Positions 37,584 through 47,119 are shown, counted from the stretch's first letter. The stretch: DNA of 64,000 nucleotides from Aquibacillus sediminis (GCF_005870085.1 NZ_SZNM01000009.1:42616-106615), one strand, 5' to 3'. Numbers and translations are program-made. Notes: generated by a model not told the origin, from the letters alone.

Positions 37584-38225
37584 TTAAACTTTTGAAAACC
37601 TTTTTTCAAACTTGCCAAACAGTAAATCTAACAATAATGCGATCATAATCGCTAGGATCGTTCCAGTAAAAATCATATGTTGATCGTTATAGCCAATACC
37701 TGCTAATACTAGATCTCCTAAACCACCTGCACCGATTAATGCAGCAAGGGTTGTCCAGCTAATAATATAAACGGTCGTCACACGAATCCCGGACATCACA
37801 TAAGGAAGTGCGACAGGAAGTTCGACTTTAAACAATCGCTGGAAGGTACTAAACCCCATTCCCTTCGCTGCTTCTACAACACCCGGGTCAATCGATTTTA
37901 CACCGGTATACGTATTTCGTAACAATGGTAACAGCGCATATAGAAACAATGCTGCTACCGCAGGTTTAAAACCAATTCCTAGTATCGGAATCATGATCGC
38001 CAATAAAGCAATCGTTGGGATTGTTTGGAAAACATTCGCAATATTAAATATGAGATTTTTTATTTTTTCATTTTTCATTTTCGTCATATAAATGGCTAAA
38101 GGCACTGTTACGACTACTGATAAAACGATCACAACGAATGATATAATCAAGTGTTCATACGTGTACGCTAGAATGGAATCAAATTTATCCTGCCAAAATT
38201 CGAAATAATCCAAAAATAGATCCAT
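37584..38225 (-). CDS. opuCB: Betaine/choline ABC transporter permease OpuCB
   Basis: 213 residues, about five membrane helices, with ALLPLLRNTYTGVKSIDPGV and the loop VVEAAKGMGFSTFQRLFKV. It is directly adjacent to opuCA (the stop of one abuts the start of the other). Confidence 0.93.
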   Translation of the reverse strand: MDLFLDYFEFWQDKFDSILAYTYEHLIISFVVIVLSVVVTVPLAIYMTKMKNEKIKNLIFNIANVFQTIPTIALLAIMIPILGIGFKPAVAALFLYALLPLLRNTYTGVKSIDPGVVEAAKGMGFSTFQRLFKVELPVALPYVMSGIRVTTVYIISWTTLAALIGAGGLGDLVLAGIGYNDQHMIFTGTILAIMIALLLDLLFGKFEKRFSKV

Positions 38226-39350
38226 TTACTCTCCACCACTCTTACGTTGATAAAATTGATGTAAAGCTTGAAACAACTGGTTATGATTCACGACACCAAT
38301 CAGTTCTGATTCATTGGAAACAATTGGTATAACAGAACCAGGTGCATTCTTTGTGTGGTTCATCACGTCGTCGATCGCTTCGTTTTCGTTTACAGCCTGA
38401 ATGGATGTATCTAATACATCACTAAGAACAGCCTGTTTGTTCGATAACGCACGGTAAAGACTTACGATTCCTCTATATTTGTTCTCCCCATCTACCACTG
38501 GAAGTTCAGCTAGATTGTGCTCCACCATAACATCGATCACATCTTGTAAATCAGATTGCCCCGTTACGGATGGATAACCCTCAACCACGAACTCGCTTAA
38601 TGGTGGCAACGTTTTCGCGCTTTCCAATCGATTTTCTCCAATAAACTCACGGACAAATTCATTCGCTGGATTTTCCAATAGCTGTTTTGGTGAACCTTTT
38701 TGCACGACTTGACCGTCTTTCATTAAAATAACTTGATCAGCAATTTTTATCGCCTCATCCATATCATGGGTGACAAAGACAATCGTTTTATTAATTTCGC
38801 GTTGCAGGCGAACTAGCTCATCTTGCAGCTGTTCCCTACTAATCGGGTCAAGCGCACTGAAGGGCTCATCCATAAGAATGGTAGACGGCTCAGCTGCCAA
38901 TGCTCGAATAACCCCGATCCGTTGTTGCTGTCCCCCACTTAATTCAGATGGATACCGGCCCCTATATGTTTCTGGATCAAGATTGACTAACTGAAGTAAT
39001 TCGTCGACCCGCTTTCTAATTCGTTGTTTATCCCATTTTAATAACTTAGGGACGGTAGCAACATTGTCATAGATTGTCATATGCGGGAATAACCCGATAT
39101 TTTGAATCACATATCCCATTTGACGACGAAGCTCAATTGGATTGATTTGATTCAAATCTTTCCCATCTATTAAAATTTGCCCATCCGTATATTCTGTTAG
39201 CCGATTTAGTAGTTTCATTGTAGTCGTCTTTCCACAACCACTAGGGCCAATCAATACATTGATTTTACCTTCTTCAAATGTAAGGTCTATCTCTTTCAAT
39301 GCTTGAAAACCATCATCATAGACCTTGTTAATACGCTTTAATTGAATCAA
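38226..39350 (-). CDS. opuCA: Osmoprotectant ABC transporter ATPase OpuCA
   Basis: About 374 residues. Walker A GPSGCGKTT, signature LSGGQQQR, Walker B ILMDEPFSALD, H-loop FVTHDMDEA, then two CBS domains (about 245-370), which in this family sense ionic strength and tune transport. I choose the TTG at 39350 (LIQLKRINKVY), since GGAGGAGG lies 7 nt upstream; the longer frame starts inside that site. Confidence 0.95.
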   Translation of the reverse strand: MIQLKRINKVYDDGFQALKEIDLTFEEGKINVLIGPSGCGKTTTMKLLNRLTEYTDGQILIDGKDLNQINPIELRRQMGYVIQNIGLFPHMTIYDNVATVPKLLKWDKQRIRKRVDELLQLVNLDPETYRGRYPSELSGGQQQRIGVIRALAAEPSTILMDEPFSALDPISREQLQDELVRLQREINKTIVFVTHDMDEAIKIADQVILMKDGQVVQKGSPKQLLENPANEFVREFIGENRLESAKTLPPLSEFVVEGYPSVTGQSDLQDVIDVMVEHNLAELPVVDGENKYRGIVSLYRALSNKQAVLSDVLDTSIQAVNENEAIDDVMNHTKNAPGSVIPIVSNESELIGVVNHNQLFQALHQFYQRKSGGE

Positions 39351-39447
39351 AGTCTTTCCTCCTCCATTGTGAAATTGATGAATAAATCCGTTCTGTTGTT
39401 GCAACGTCTTTTATTTTATAGAAAATTTCCTTTTTTTAAAAACTTGA

Positions 39448-39492
39448 TATAAACTTTTAATTGCACAAACTTTATAAAATTTTAAGTTTATA
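39448..39492. promoter_or_regulatory. Divergent opuC / regulator control region
   Basis: TATAAACTT (39448-39456) and AAGTTTATA (39484-39492) form a 9-bp inverted repeat, with a further AAACTTTATAAAATTTTAAG dyad between. It probably contains the operator of the adjacent GbsR-type regulator. Promoter boxes were not assigned with confidence. Confidence 0.5.
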
Positions 39493-39621
39493 GATTGCAT
39501 AATGTTTATATACTTAAAATTCCTCTCTTTTTCGACAAAATCCTATGTTTTGGTAAGCTTTGCACTGCCATTTTTCTATGATAATCTAATGATACTAAGC
39601 AAAATAGGGGATGAATGTCGC

Positions 39622-40161
39622 ATGAATAGTGAAGAAAAATTAGAATCAATAAATAATAGAATCATTGAGCAAATTGCGGAAAATATGAAATCTTATGGAT
39701 TTCCAAGTACAATTGGACGAATTATTGCATTAATTTACGATGAAGGAAAACCATTAGACTTAGATACACTAGCGGAAAAAACCGGAATGAGTAAAACGAG
39801 GATGAGTCAGGTTTTAAGGGAAATGGTTCGTCTAAATATAGCAGAAAAAACCTTCGTCAAAGGATCACGTAAAGATTTTTATACAGTTGAAAGAGATTAC
39901 TATCAAATTTTCATATCCCTATTTACATCCAACTGGAAAGAAGTCATTACGCGTAACTATCATATCGAACATAAAATTCAACATGATTTAAATGAAATCA
40001 TAGAAAATGACCAAACAAGTGACGACATAAAGGAAGAAGCAAAAACGTATTTAGAAGACTCCTACAAATCACTTGAATACTACGACTGGATCCGTCGACT
40101 AGTCGACTTCCTAGAATCCCAAGAAATATTCAAACACGTACCCAAAGTAAAAGACCAATAG
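39622..40161 (+). CDS. GbsR/OpcR-type MarR-family regulator of opuC
   Basis: About 179 residues with a winged helix-turn-helix (LDTLAEKTGMSKTRMSQVLR) and the long helical C-terminus typical of choline-sensing GbsR proteins. The start at 39622 follows AGGGGATGA; the preceding 40 codons are not family-like. Divergent from opuCA, so it likely represses the transporter. It is paralogous to the regulator at 54870 (shared VKGSRKDFY / TRGSRKHTY wing and YYDWIRRLVDFL / YYNWLEDLVASI ends). Confidence 0.88.
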   Translation: MNSEEKLESINNRIIEQIAENMKSYGFPSTIGRIIALIYDEGKPLDLDTLAEKTGMSKTRMSQVLREMVRLNIAEKTFVKGSRKDFYTVERDYYQIFISLFTSNWKEVITRNYHIEHKIQHDLNEIIENDQTSDDIKEEAKTYLEDSYKSLEYYDWIRRLVDFLESQEIFKHVPKVKDQ

Positions 40162-40208
40162 TGGGACATGGGCCTGGGTGGGACATGGGGACAGGGCACT
40201 TGTCCCAC
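40162..40208. repeat. R1 dispersed repeat with a duplicated start
   Basis: A partial GTGGGACATGGGCCTGG precedes a full TGGGACATGGGGACAGGGCA ... TTGTCCCAC copy. It begins at the base after the regulator stop codon. Confidence 0.7.
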
Positions 40209-40290
40209 TTGACGGTGGAAAGGATGGTAGTGTGGCCATTAGGTGACCGATTTGCACCTTACCATCACATGACTTTTCCAACTGAATCAT

Positions 40291-40400
40291 CATGTCCCAC
40301 AAAAAAAGCTCAACTCCCTTGTTTTTACCAGGGAGTTGAGCTTTTTCTTGTTAACTGTCCTTCCAATGTGGACAGTTGTATTTTTAGGGGGTCTGACCCC
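40291..40400. repeat. Composite module: R1 tail, terminator hairpin and R4, copy 2
   Basis: CATGTCCCAC, then GCTCAACTCCCT ... AGGGAGTTGAGC with flanking A and T runs, then AACTGTCC ... GGACAGTT and GGGGTCTGACCCC. It lies 3' of the glucosaminidase gene and is close to identical to 33784-33892. Confidence 0.8.
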
Positions 40401-40438
40401 GCAAATAGAGGCAGCATTGTTTAGTAGTTCCGCTCCCA

Positions 40439-42256
40439 CTACCGCTTCACATAATCCCCATGGATCCAAGCGTCCTCTCCTTCAAAGATAATATTGTACC
40501 AATCTCCGTCTGTTACAAAATTACCTTGATCATCCATGACTCCAGCAACTGTGTCATTTTGTTGTAGACTTCCAACAATATTACCACTAGTTATCTGAGG
40601 AGTGCTTCTAACTCTAAGAATGCTGTTACCAACATCTACCTTTAATAGATTAATAAAATCAACATAGTCTCCAGACACCCAACCAACTCGATTAGCGGTT
40701 TCGACTTTATACCAGCCGCCATTTTCGCCAATCACATCGAGGGTTGTCCCTTCAGATAGTGTTGTCAGAATAGCATTAGAAGTCGACGGTGCGACTCTTA
40801 ATCTTAGATTAGTAGTTGTTTCACCAATCAAGCCTTCAGCAGAAGTGTTAACTGCATACCGGTTCTCGACCGTTGGCATTGGCGAATTTGTTGGTTGATT
40901 GTTATAGTTCGGTATATCAAATCGCAATACATAGTGATCAATCAGATTATATAACTCATACATTTTTTGAATGTGTCGTGCTTGAATGGTTGCCCAACTT
41001 ACATGGGTAGCATATTGATGGCTACCAGGAGAAATCGGATTCCATCGCATCTTATAAAGGGTGTCTTGTCCTTTCCCAATATAACCACTATTAATAAACT
41101 TCGCCCCTCCTATAATGGAGGCTTCTTTTGTGAACCATTCCTGTTCATACGCATGCTCTGATCCACTCTTAAGCGGGGAAGAGTCATACGCCCTGATCCC
41201 AAACATGTTATAGGTCTCTCTTTCAGGAACTGCTTCTCCCTTCACTTCTGAAACAGGATAACCAGTCGATAATACGGAAGTACCATTTCCCGTCTCATGC
41301 AATGCATGGGCAATTAAGTATATAACGTTAATATCATACATCTTCCCAGCCTCAATAAACGACTCAGCTGTACCTTCCAAACTTCCTTTACCCTTTAATA
41401 TTTTTTCATTAATTTCAGCGGCATTGAGCCCATCACTATAGGATAATAAAAGAAATTGGAAAAACTCGGGTGAATTTTCAGAAAAATTATTCGGATTCGC
41501 ATAATACGCTACTAATTCTTTACTAGCTAAAAATTGACCAGCACCATCCACTTTTGGCGTCCTCGTCATTTGGGTATTAACCACTTCTGCAAAATCAACG
41601 CTATATTGTGTATACTCTCTAATGTCCTCATTTTGATTTATATTCATGATCCTATAAAGAAACGCTGCAAACTCTTCTCTCGTAATGGCTTCCTTTGGTT
41701 TAAAGTCCTCTAGTGCTTTCGTAATCTCATATTGCGCAAAGATTTTCACATCATCTTTGTGTGCTGGAGATACATTTGATAGATTCACTTTGGGATCTGT
41801 TCCTCTATCGTTTAAATTAAATGCCCGTACAAATGTTGTTGCCACCTCTTCACGAGTCATATCATCGAAAGGCTGAAACTTTCTACCACTTCCTTTAAAA
41901 ATGGAAGGGGTTACTGCTGCAATTTCGTTTGCATTTGCACCACCTACCCAAACGTCATCATAATACTTGTTTAATGTCTCCTCAACGTTTGAAGATGGGG
42001 GCATATCTAGCGCATTGTATAATAATACTGCACCATGACGACGTTGTAAGATGTCTTTTCCTCGGAACGTGCCGTCTGAATACCCATTGATGACGCCCCG
42101 CTCTGTAAGTTCCATGATTGGAGTATAGAATGTTGACCCTTTCCTCACATCAGTGAAAGCATGATTGTATGCTGATGCTGTCGCTGGGGCCGAAAAACTT
42201 ACAATAGAAACGACAACAATTAAACCCGCTATGATCTTGTTGTTCCACCTCGTCAT
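40439..42256 (-). CDS. S-layer-anchored N-acetylglucosaminidase (autolysin)
   Basis: A 605-residue secreted protein. Signal peptide (about 1-28), three SLH domains (about 32-90, 95-150 and 155-210; e.g. GVINGYSDGTFRGKD), which bind pyruvylated wall polymer, a glucosaminidase domain (about 240-440) with the catalytic Glu in AHALHETGNGTS and a YNMFGIRAYD motif, then two bacterial SH3 domains (about 470-605; GWYKVETANRVGWVSGDYV). It cleaves peptidoglycan during growth or division. Monocistronic, with the composite R1/R4 module after the stop. Confidence 0.93.
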   Translation of the reverse strand: MTRWNNKIIAGLIVVVSIVSFSAPATASAYNHAFTDVRKGSTFYTPIMELTERGVINGYSDGTFRGKDILQRRHGAVLLYNALDMPPSSNVEETLNKYYDDVWVGGANANEIAAVTPSIFKGSGRKFQPFDDMTREEVATTFVRAFNLNDRGTDPKVNLSNVSPAHKDDVKIFAQYEITKALEDFKPKEAITREEFAAFLYRIMNINQNEDIREYTQYSVDFAEVVNTQMTRTPKVDGAGQFLASKELVAYYANPNNFSENSPEFFQFLLLSYSDGLNAAEINEKILKGKGSLEGTAESFIEAGKMYDINVIYLIAHALHETGNGTSVLSTGYPVSEVKGEAVPERETYNMFGIRAYDSSPLKSGSEHAYEQEWFTKEASIIGGAKFINSGYIGKGQDTLYKMRWNPISPGSHQYATHVSWATIQARHIQKMYELYNLIDHYVLRFDIPNYNNQPTNSPMPTVENRYAVNTSAEGLIGETTTNLRLRVAPSTSNAILTTLSEGTTLDVIGENGGWYKVETANRVGWVSGDYVDFINLLKVDVGNSILRVRSTPQITSGNIVGSLQQNDTVAGVMDDQGNFVTDGDWYNIIFEGEDAWIHGDYVKR

Positions 42257-42356
42257 CTTAATCCCCTTTCATCGATTTCTATCAATCTATCTATATAGTA
42301 TGACAAAACAAAGGAAATTTCTACATATTTCGGCATGAATAGTTTAGAAATTTCCC

Positions 42357-42386
42357 TGGGACACGGGGACAGGGCACTTGTCCCAC
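42357..42386. repeat. R1 dispersed repeat
   Basis: TGGGACACGGGGACAGGGCA followed by CTTGTCCCAC, about 100 nt upstream of the glucosaminidase start. Confidence 0.7.
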
Positions 42387-42534
42387 TTAAAGGTGGCAGC
42401 CAGTATCTGCGCTGGCGGTGCTATACTGCGATTTACTGCGGTGATGAGCTACACCGCGTTTTGCTGTGTCGTGCTTGCAACCGCACTGTGCTCCGCTAAA
42501 ACTACGGTTTACTATCGTGTGCTCGTTGCGCTAC

Positions 42535-42714
42535 GCGGACATTCAGTGCGCTATTTTTAAAAAAATCCCTTTTTAGCAGTTTGAACGGACATCGAGTGAG
42601 CTATTTAGCCTAATTCAAGCTGAATCAGCACTTTTTCTATTAAATAATGGAACAAATGTCCGCACCCAGCTAAAAATTGCTGATTTTCGCAAGAATAACG
42701 GAATAAATGGCCGC
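42535..42714. repeat. R3 dyad repeat, copy 3
   Basis: GCGGACATTCAGTGCGCTA at the left and AAATGGCCGC at the right. The last box has a G where the others have T. Box spacings are 50 nt (left pair) and 51 nt (right pair). A GC-rich stretch with CTGCGGTGATG-type sequence separates it from the R1 copy at 42357. Confidence 0.8.
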
Positions 42715-42866
42715 CAAACACAGCACAAGAACTGGCAACATGGAGACCACTGCAACAATGCGACACCGAGGAAAAGCGCGGCAACAATCACTCGCACACA
42801 TTACGAGTAAGACATTTTTCTCACTGTCTCTCCACCTAGTTATTAGAGCCCCCTTACCAAAAAATA

Positions 42867-42892
42867 AGGAGTTGCCACCTATGTGACAACTC
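42867..42892 (-). terminator. Terminator of the alpha/beta hydrolase operon
   Basis: GGAGTTGCCAC / GTGACAACTCC with CTAT loop, followed on the minus strand by TTATTTTTT. Confidence 0.75.
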
Positions 42893-42925
42893 CCCCACCT
42901 AATCGTTCGCCCTCCACCGATATCG

Positions 42926-43735
42926 CTACGAAACCCTTCCGATCGGACGTTTATTCCTTTGAATAAACTGGAGCGCTTGGTGATTAAATTCCATATGCTT
43001 TTCAATATTACACACGTGTCCACACGTTTCTATTAGATGCAATTCTGCGTTTTTTTCCGCTTTAACATACGATGTGATTCCTTTAATAAACATATGGTCT
43101 TCTTCTCCAGATATATACAACTTCGGAATAGCATTACTAGATTTGATCAATTGATCATACGTTTTATACGAGTACAGTAGCACAAACGCCCAATGGTGAT
43201 AGGATTGTTTCCCAAGCTTGTAAGCTTCCCGAATGAAAATATCTCTGGACTGTTTATGGTTGTTATTTGGCATTAGCAAATAAGCAAAAACAATATACGG
43301 GAGCATATATGGGAGGATATTTCTTAGCCATCTTGACAGGACCAATCTCCCTAGTAATTCCCCCCACTTTAACCACCTATTAACAGCTCCAGCTAACACC
43401 ATTGATGCTACCCTGTTTGGATAATGGATGGCGATATGTTGCATGACAATCGTACCTAACGAAATGCCTATAAAATGTGCTGACTCTATCTTCAAATCAT
43501 CTAATAACTCCAACACCATCGCCGTAGTAGCTGGTAATACCCCCTGGTTTGATGGCAGGGCTGGGGAATTACCATGCCCAGGTAAATCAATAAATAGCAA
43601 ATTGTAATGTTGTTTAAACATGTCTATTTGTTTATAAAAAATTCTATGATTCCCACCAATTCCATGGAAAAAAACGGCCCATTCCTTACTACGCCCATTG
43701 GTAACTACGTTATAATCTAATCGTTTTTCTGTCAT
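42926..43735 (-). CDS. Alpha/beta-fold hydrolase
   Basis: 269 residues. Oxyanion region FFHGIGGNH, DLPGHGNS, nucleophile elbow GISLGT, acid in ISGEEDHMF and His in CGHVCNIE. A hydrophobic cap (LRNILPYMLPYIVFAYLL) suggests a lipophilic substrate. It lies 12 nt after the SDR gene and both probably act on one lipid-like compound. Substrate unknown. Confidence 0.88.
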   Translation of the reverse strand: MTEKRLDYNVVTNGRSKEWAVFFHGIGGNHRIFYKQIDMFKQHYNLLFIDLPGHGNSPALPSNQGVLPATTAMVLELLDDLKIESAHFIGISLGTIVMQHIAIHYPNRVASMVLAGAVNRWLKWGELLGRLVLSRWLRNILPYMLPYIVFAYLLMPNNNHKQSRDIFIREAYKLGKQSYHHWAFVLLYSYKTYDQLIKSSNAIPKLYISGEEDHMFIKGITSYVKAEKNAELHLIETCGHVCNIEKHMEFNHQALQFIQRNKRPIGRVS

Positions 43736-43747
43736 CTCAGCCTCATT

Positions 43748-44806
43748 CTAAGCAGGTTGCTCGGCAGGATTTCCCAAAATAATCTTTTTCAAAGCATCTT
43801 GATCTAAGTTAAGAGGTGAAATATTTGCTGCACTTAATAGTTCCCTCGTATTGGAATCATCAAATGTAACGGTATTTTCCCAATATTGATAAAACACATT
43901 AATTGGCTGATTGAACTTTTGTTCCTCTTTTGTCAATTGGCCAGTATAATTGGTAGGAACCATTTCGATCCCGTCAAACCCAATGATCTCTTGAATAAGC
44001 TCAAAAAGTTTTTGGTTAGTCGGTGGATTTGAATTTGTGATATGATAGATTTTATTATTTTGCGCAGAAGATAACGCAGCATGAAGAACCGTAACCACAT
44101 AATCAATTGGAACTAAGTTTTGTTTCGTTTCTTTATTACATAAAAATTTAAATCCTTGTTTCCAATCTCCTTTGCGGTCCTTCATTCGTTTTAATAGCTT
44201 AAAACTGCGAATGATACCGTGCAAGGCAAAAGTCGTCTCCGCTTCACCAGTGTTGGAGTCACCAATAATAATCGCTGGACGAAAGATATTCACATGGAAA
44301 AACTCATTATATTCAAACACTAAGTGTTCGGCATGACATTTACTTTCTTCATAAGAATTCACAAAACGATTTTCAACTGGATTTAAACGTTCATTAGCAT
44401 AAACATTTTTACCTAGTGTGTATGCAGTACTAACATGGAAAAAGTTTTTAACCTTTATCTGTTTTGCAAGTTCTAATATATTTTTCGTTCCCTCATAATT
44501 AACTTGGAACGTTCGTTGTTTCTCTGTTTCATCAAAAGATAAATATGCCGCAATATGGTAAACGGTGTCAATTTTGTTATATAATAACTCTTCTATTAAT
44601 GAACTGGTAATACCTACTTTAGGTTGGGTAACATCACCCTCTACTATAGACAAACGTCCCCTAAGGTTTGAAGGTAAAGATGAAAGTAGTTTTTCAGCCT
44701 TTTTCTCATTCCTGATAATCGCATAAACATGATGACCGGTTTCTACTAACCTCTTCGTGAGTTGTTTGCCGACAAATCCTGTTGCTCCTGTTAGTAAAAT
44801 ATTCAA
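43748..44806 (-). CDS. Extended SDR oxidoreductase / epimerase-like protein
   Basis: 352 residues. N-terminal Rossmann motif TGATGFVGKQL, an N-A-type strand YHIAAYLSF, and the catalytic YEESK (Tyr and Lys spaced by three). The C-terminal part resembles thioester-reductase or fatty-acyl reductase-type SDRs more than sugar epimerases. It is first in a two-gene operon with an alpha/beta hydrolase. Confidence 0.85.
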   Translation of the reverse strand: MNILLTGATGFVGKQLTKRLVETGHHVYAIIRNEKKAEKLLSSLPSNLRGRLSIVEGDVTQPKVGITSSLIEELLYNKIDTVYHIAAYLSFDETEKQRTFQVNYEGTKNILELAKQIKVKNFFHVSTAYTLGKNVYANERLNPVENRFVNSYEESKCHAEHLVFEYNEFFHVNIFRPAIIIGDSNTGEAETTFALHGIIRSFKLLKRMKDRKGDWKQGFKFLCNKETKQNLVPIDYVVTVLHAALSSAQNNKIYHITNSNPPTNQKLFELIQEIIGFDGIEMVPTNYTGQLTKEEQKFNQPINVFYQYWENTVTFDDSNTRELLSAANISPLNLDQDALKKIILGNPAEQPA

Positions 44807-45270
44807 GTAAACTACTTCCTCTCCAGTTTTAATATAGTTAAAATCATAGTTGCTTAATCTTAATACTAATTTATCCGCACAATATATTCAATCCTATTAT
44901 GAAAGTTTGCTAAATTGTTACTTTTTCTGATATGCAAAAACCTTGTAGGGTGGGGATTCCATTAATATAAATATTATATGGTAAATGGTGGAACACGAGG
45001 AATTAACGAAGCACAGGACAGTACTAATTGAAAGTTTTGCAAAAAAGCACAATAAGTAAATTCAATCTATTCATAGGCCTTTTTCCCCTTAGTCGCTCCC
45101 CCAGAAGAGAGAGTTTTTTCCTTTTTTCTACTTATCATTGATCGTAAGTTTTAAGTCATCGCACATAGGTATTTCGTTTCTTGTGCTTCCTCCGTATATG
45201 CCGTATTCTACAATGGAAGCTGGATAACCGTCCCGCTGTACATCTATTAAACTAGTTTAGGGAGGAACGG
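44807..45270. other. Intergenic region between divergent genes
   Basis: No coding frame or repeat of the families listed here is evident. It must hold the divergent promoters of the SDR operon and the SLH-CAP gene; AGGGAGGAAC at its right end is the ribosome binding site of the latter. Confidence 0.5.
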
Positions 45271-46773
45271 ATGATGAGAAAGACATGTATGTTTTTTGTT
45301 TTATTGTGTTTATTTACGGTTCAACACGTATACGCACAAGAAGATTTCAATGATATTAGGAATGATTATTGGGCAAAAGAATCTATTGATTACTTATCTG
45401 ATTCAGAGATTATTAATGGTTATTCTGATGGTTCTTTTAAACCAAACCAAACTATTACTAGAATACAAACCGCAATAATGATTACAAAAGCACTAGATTT
45501 GGACACTACCAATCTTCCTTCGATTGACTATAAAGATGTGTCTGAAGATATGACCGGTTATAAATCCATTGCAGCTGTAACAAAGGAAGGAATATTCAGT
45601 GGGTCTAATGGCCAATTTATGCCTTACAAACCTTTAACAAGAGCTGAAATGGCAGTAGTTTTAACTTCTATGTATGAAATCGACTCCACATGGGAGGAAG
45701 ATTTCACGGACATCTCTAGTAATCATTGGGCATACCATGCGATTGAAACGATAGCAGACTATGGGATTACCACTGGCTATCCAGATAAAACTTTTAGACC
45801 TAACAACCCAACAACTAGAGCGCAATTTTCTGTATTTATGCACAACGTTTTAGAAAATGAGGCGTTCGATTACTCTTCAACAACAGATGAAGAAAAAAGT
45901 GACCAAACAACGGATAAAGATGACAACACCGAAGATCAAGCAGAAGAATCCGAACGAGAATTCACATTTAAAGGGATCGGTATCGGCGATTCAGAACAAA
46001 CAGTCCTTGATGTTTTGGGTGAGCCAAAAAGAATCGATCAAAGTCGCAAAAGTTATCAGTGGTACATTTATAGTGATGAACAAAAGGCCCTGCAAATTGG
46101 GATACAAGACAATGAGGTTGTAGCTGTATTTACTAACGCTGACATGATGGAACATACTGACGGACTAAGCATCCATCACTCTACAAATGAAGATGTCTTC
46201 GAGCTCTATGGGGAAAAGGAGATGGATTCTTCCTTTGGAACAACAGATACACCGTATATGGTTCATAATAATTCGGTAAAGTTTTATTTTGATCGTCATA
46301 ATAACCACATACTTTCTGGAGTATATATATTCAAAAATTCCGGGATCACTAGCGACAATATCACATCGGCTATGTTATCCGATTGGGAAAAAGAAATTTT
46401 TGAACAAACGAATAGCTTTCGGTATAAATACAATAAGAATCCCGTGAAACATCATGAAACGGCTGCGACAACGGCAAGGGAACATAGTACGGACATGCTC
46501 AACCGTGATTATTTTGACCATGTAAACCCAGATGGACTGGATCCGTTTGATCGTATGAGCAACAATGGCATAAACTATACAACTGCTGGTGAAAATATCG
46601 CATTCATAAGCGGAGGCGTATTTGAATCGTTTGATTTATACTATCTATGGGTGAACTCTCTAGGACACCGACAAACCATGTTGAACGAAAACTTCACTCA
46701 CTTAGGTGTTGGTTTAGACGGTAAAGATCGTGCATTTTATGGCACTCAAAACTTCGTAACACCTTTTAGATAA
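45271..46773 (+). CDS. SLH-anchored CAP-domain protein
   Basis: A 500-residue secreted protein. Signal peptide to about residue 24 (VQHVYAQ), three SLH domains (about 27-85, 88-143 and 147-205; EIINGYSDGSFKPNQ, GITTGYPDKTFRPNN), an acidic linker, a CAP-associated N domain (IGIGDSEQTVLDVLGEPKR, about 232-360) and a C-terminal CAP/SCP domain (about 375-498) with AREHSTDML, GENIAF and LGHRQTMLNE. Related to B. subtilis YlbC/YkwD-type proteins; function unknown. Two ATGs are possible (45271 or 45274). An R1 repeat follows the stop at once. Confidence 0.9.
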   Translation: MMRKTCMFFVLLCLFTVQHVYAQEDFNDIRNDYWAKESIDYLSDSEIINGYSDGSFKPNQTITRIQTAIMITKALDLDTTNLPSIDYKDVSEDMTGYKSIAAVTKEGIFSGSNGQFMPYKPLTRAEMAVVLTSMYEIDSTWEEDFTDISSNHWAYHAIETIADYGITTGYPDKTFRPNNPTTRAQFSVFMHNVLENEAFDYSSTTDEEKSDQTTDKDDNTEDQAEESEREFTFKGIGIGDSEQTVLDVLGEPKRIDQSRKSYQWYIYSDEQKALQIGIQDNEVVAVFTNADMMEHTDGLSIHHSTNEDVFELYGEKEMDSSFGTTDTPYMVHNNSVKFYFDRHNNHILSGVYIFKNSGITSDNITSAMLSDWEKEIFEQTNSFRYKYNKNPVKHHETAATTAREHSTDMLNRDYFDHVNPDGLDPFDRMSNNGINYTTAGENIAFISGGVFESFDLYYLWVNSLGHRQTMLNENFTHLGVGLDGKDRAFYGTQNFVTPFR

Positions 46774-46774
46774 A

Positions 46775-46836
46775 GTGGGACATGGGGACAGGGTAACTGT
46801 CCCAGTTATTCAATTATCAGTTTATTTAATTTAATG
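46775..46836. repeat. R1 repeat with extended flank
   Basis: GTGGGACATGGGGACAGGGT then AACTGTCCCAG and a further 30 nt (TTATTCAATTATCAGTTTAT) that is shared with the copy at 51060-51120. Confidence 0.75.
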
Positions 46837-46897
46837 GCTAGGGTATTCCTACTGGTCAAATTGATTCGACAGATTAGATAAAGTGAATTTTTGTCTT

Positions 46898-47040
46898 CCC
46901 CCACTGAGTGTTAGTTGAACCATTCGGGGTGAAAGCGAACGGTCGTTTAACACACTTAAGCATCTCCGTTTCACTTCATGAAGTGGGAGTCTTACGAACG
47001 TTTACACCGGGGTAAAGGAAACTTGGTGCCAAACCTCTAG
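46898..47040. mobile_element. Possible IS200/IS605-family end remnant
   Basis: CTTCCCCCACTGAGTG at the left and CACTTCATGAAGTGGGAGTC (perfect CACTTCATGAAGTG palindrome) near 46971-46990 recall the subterminal palindromes and RNA-guide end of IS605-type elements. No transposase or TnpB frame is present. The resemblance is by memory only. Confidence 0.25.
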
Positions 47041-47084
47041 CTAGCATAGTGTTCATAACACTAATACATTTTACATCAAGATAA

Positions 47085-47119
47085 AGAAAAACCCGCTCCC
47101 TATCGATTTGATAAGGAAC
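47085..47119. terminator. Bidirectional terminator between converging SLH genes
   Basis: AAAAACCCGCTCC ... GGAACGGGTTTTTT, flanked by A and T runs so it can work in both directions. Confidence 0.85.

Noticed and set aside
33796-40346. Compensatory base changes between the two GCTCAACTCC hairpins
   Set aside because: Checked by hand: one copy needs a bulge or mismatch at the differing base, so clean covariation cannot be claimed.
42670-43023. Minus-strand frame of 117 codons beside the alpha/beta hydrolase
   Set aside because: Overlaps the hydrolase gene in another frame and continues through its terminator and an R3 repeat.
46898-47040. Complete IS200/IS605 element
   Set aside because: Only end-like palindromes are seen; there is no TnpA or TnpB frame, so it is listed as a low-confidence remnant.
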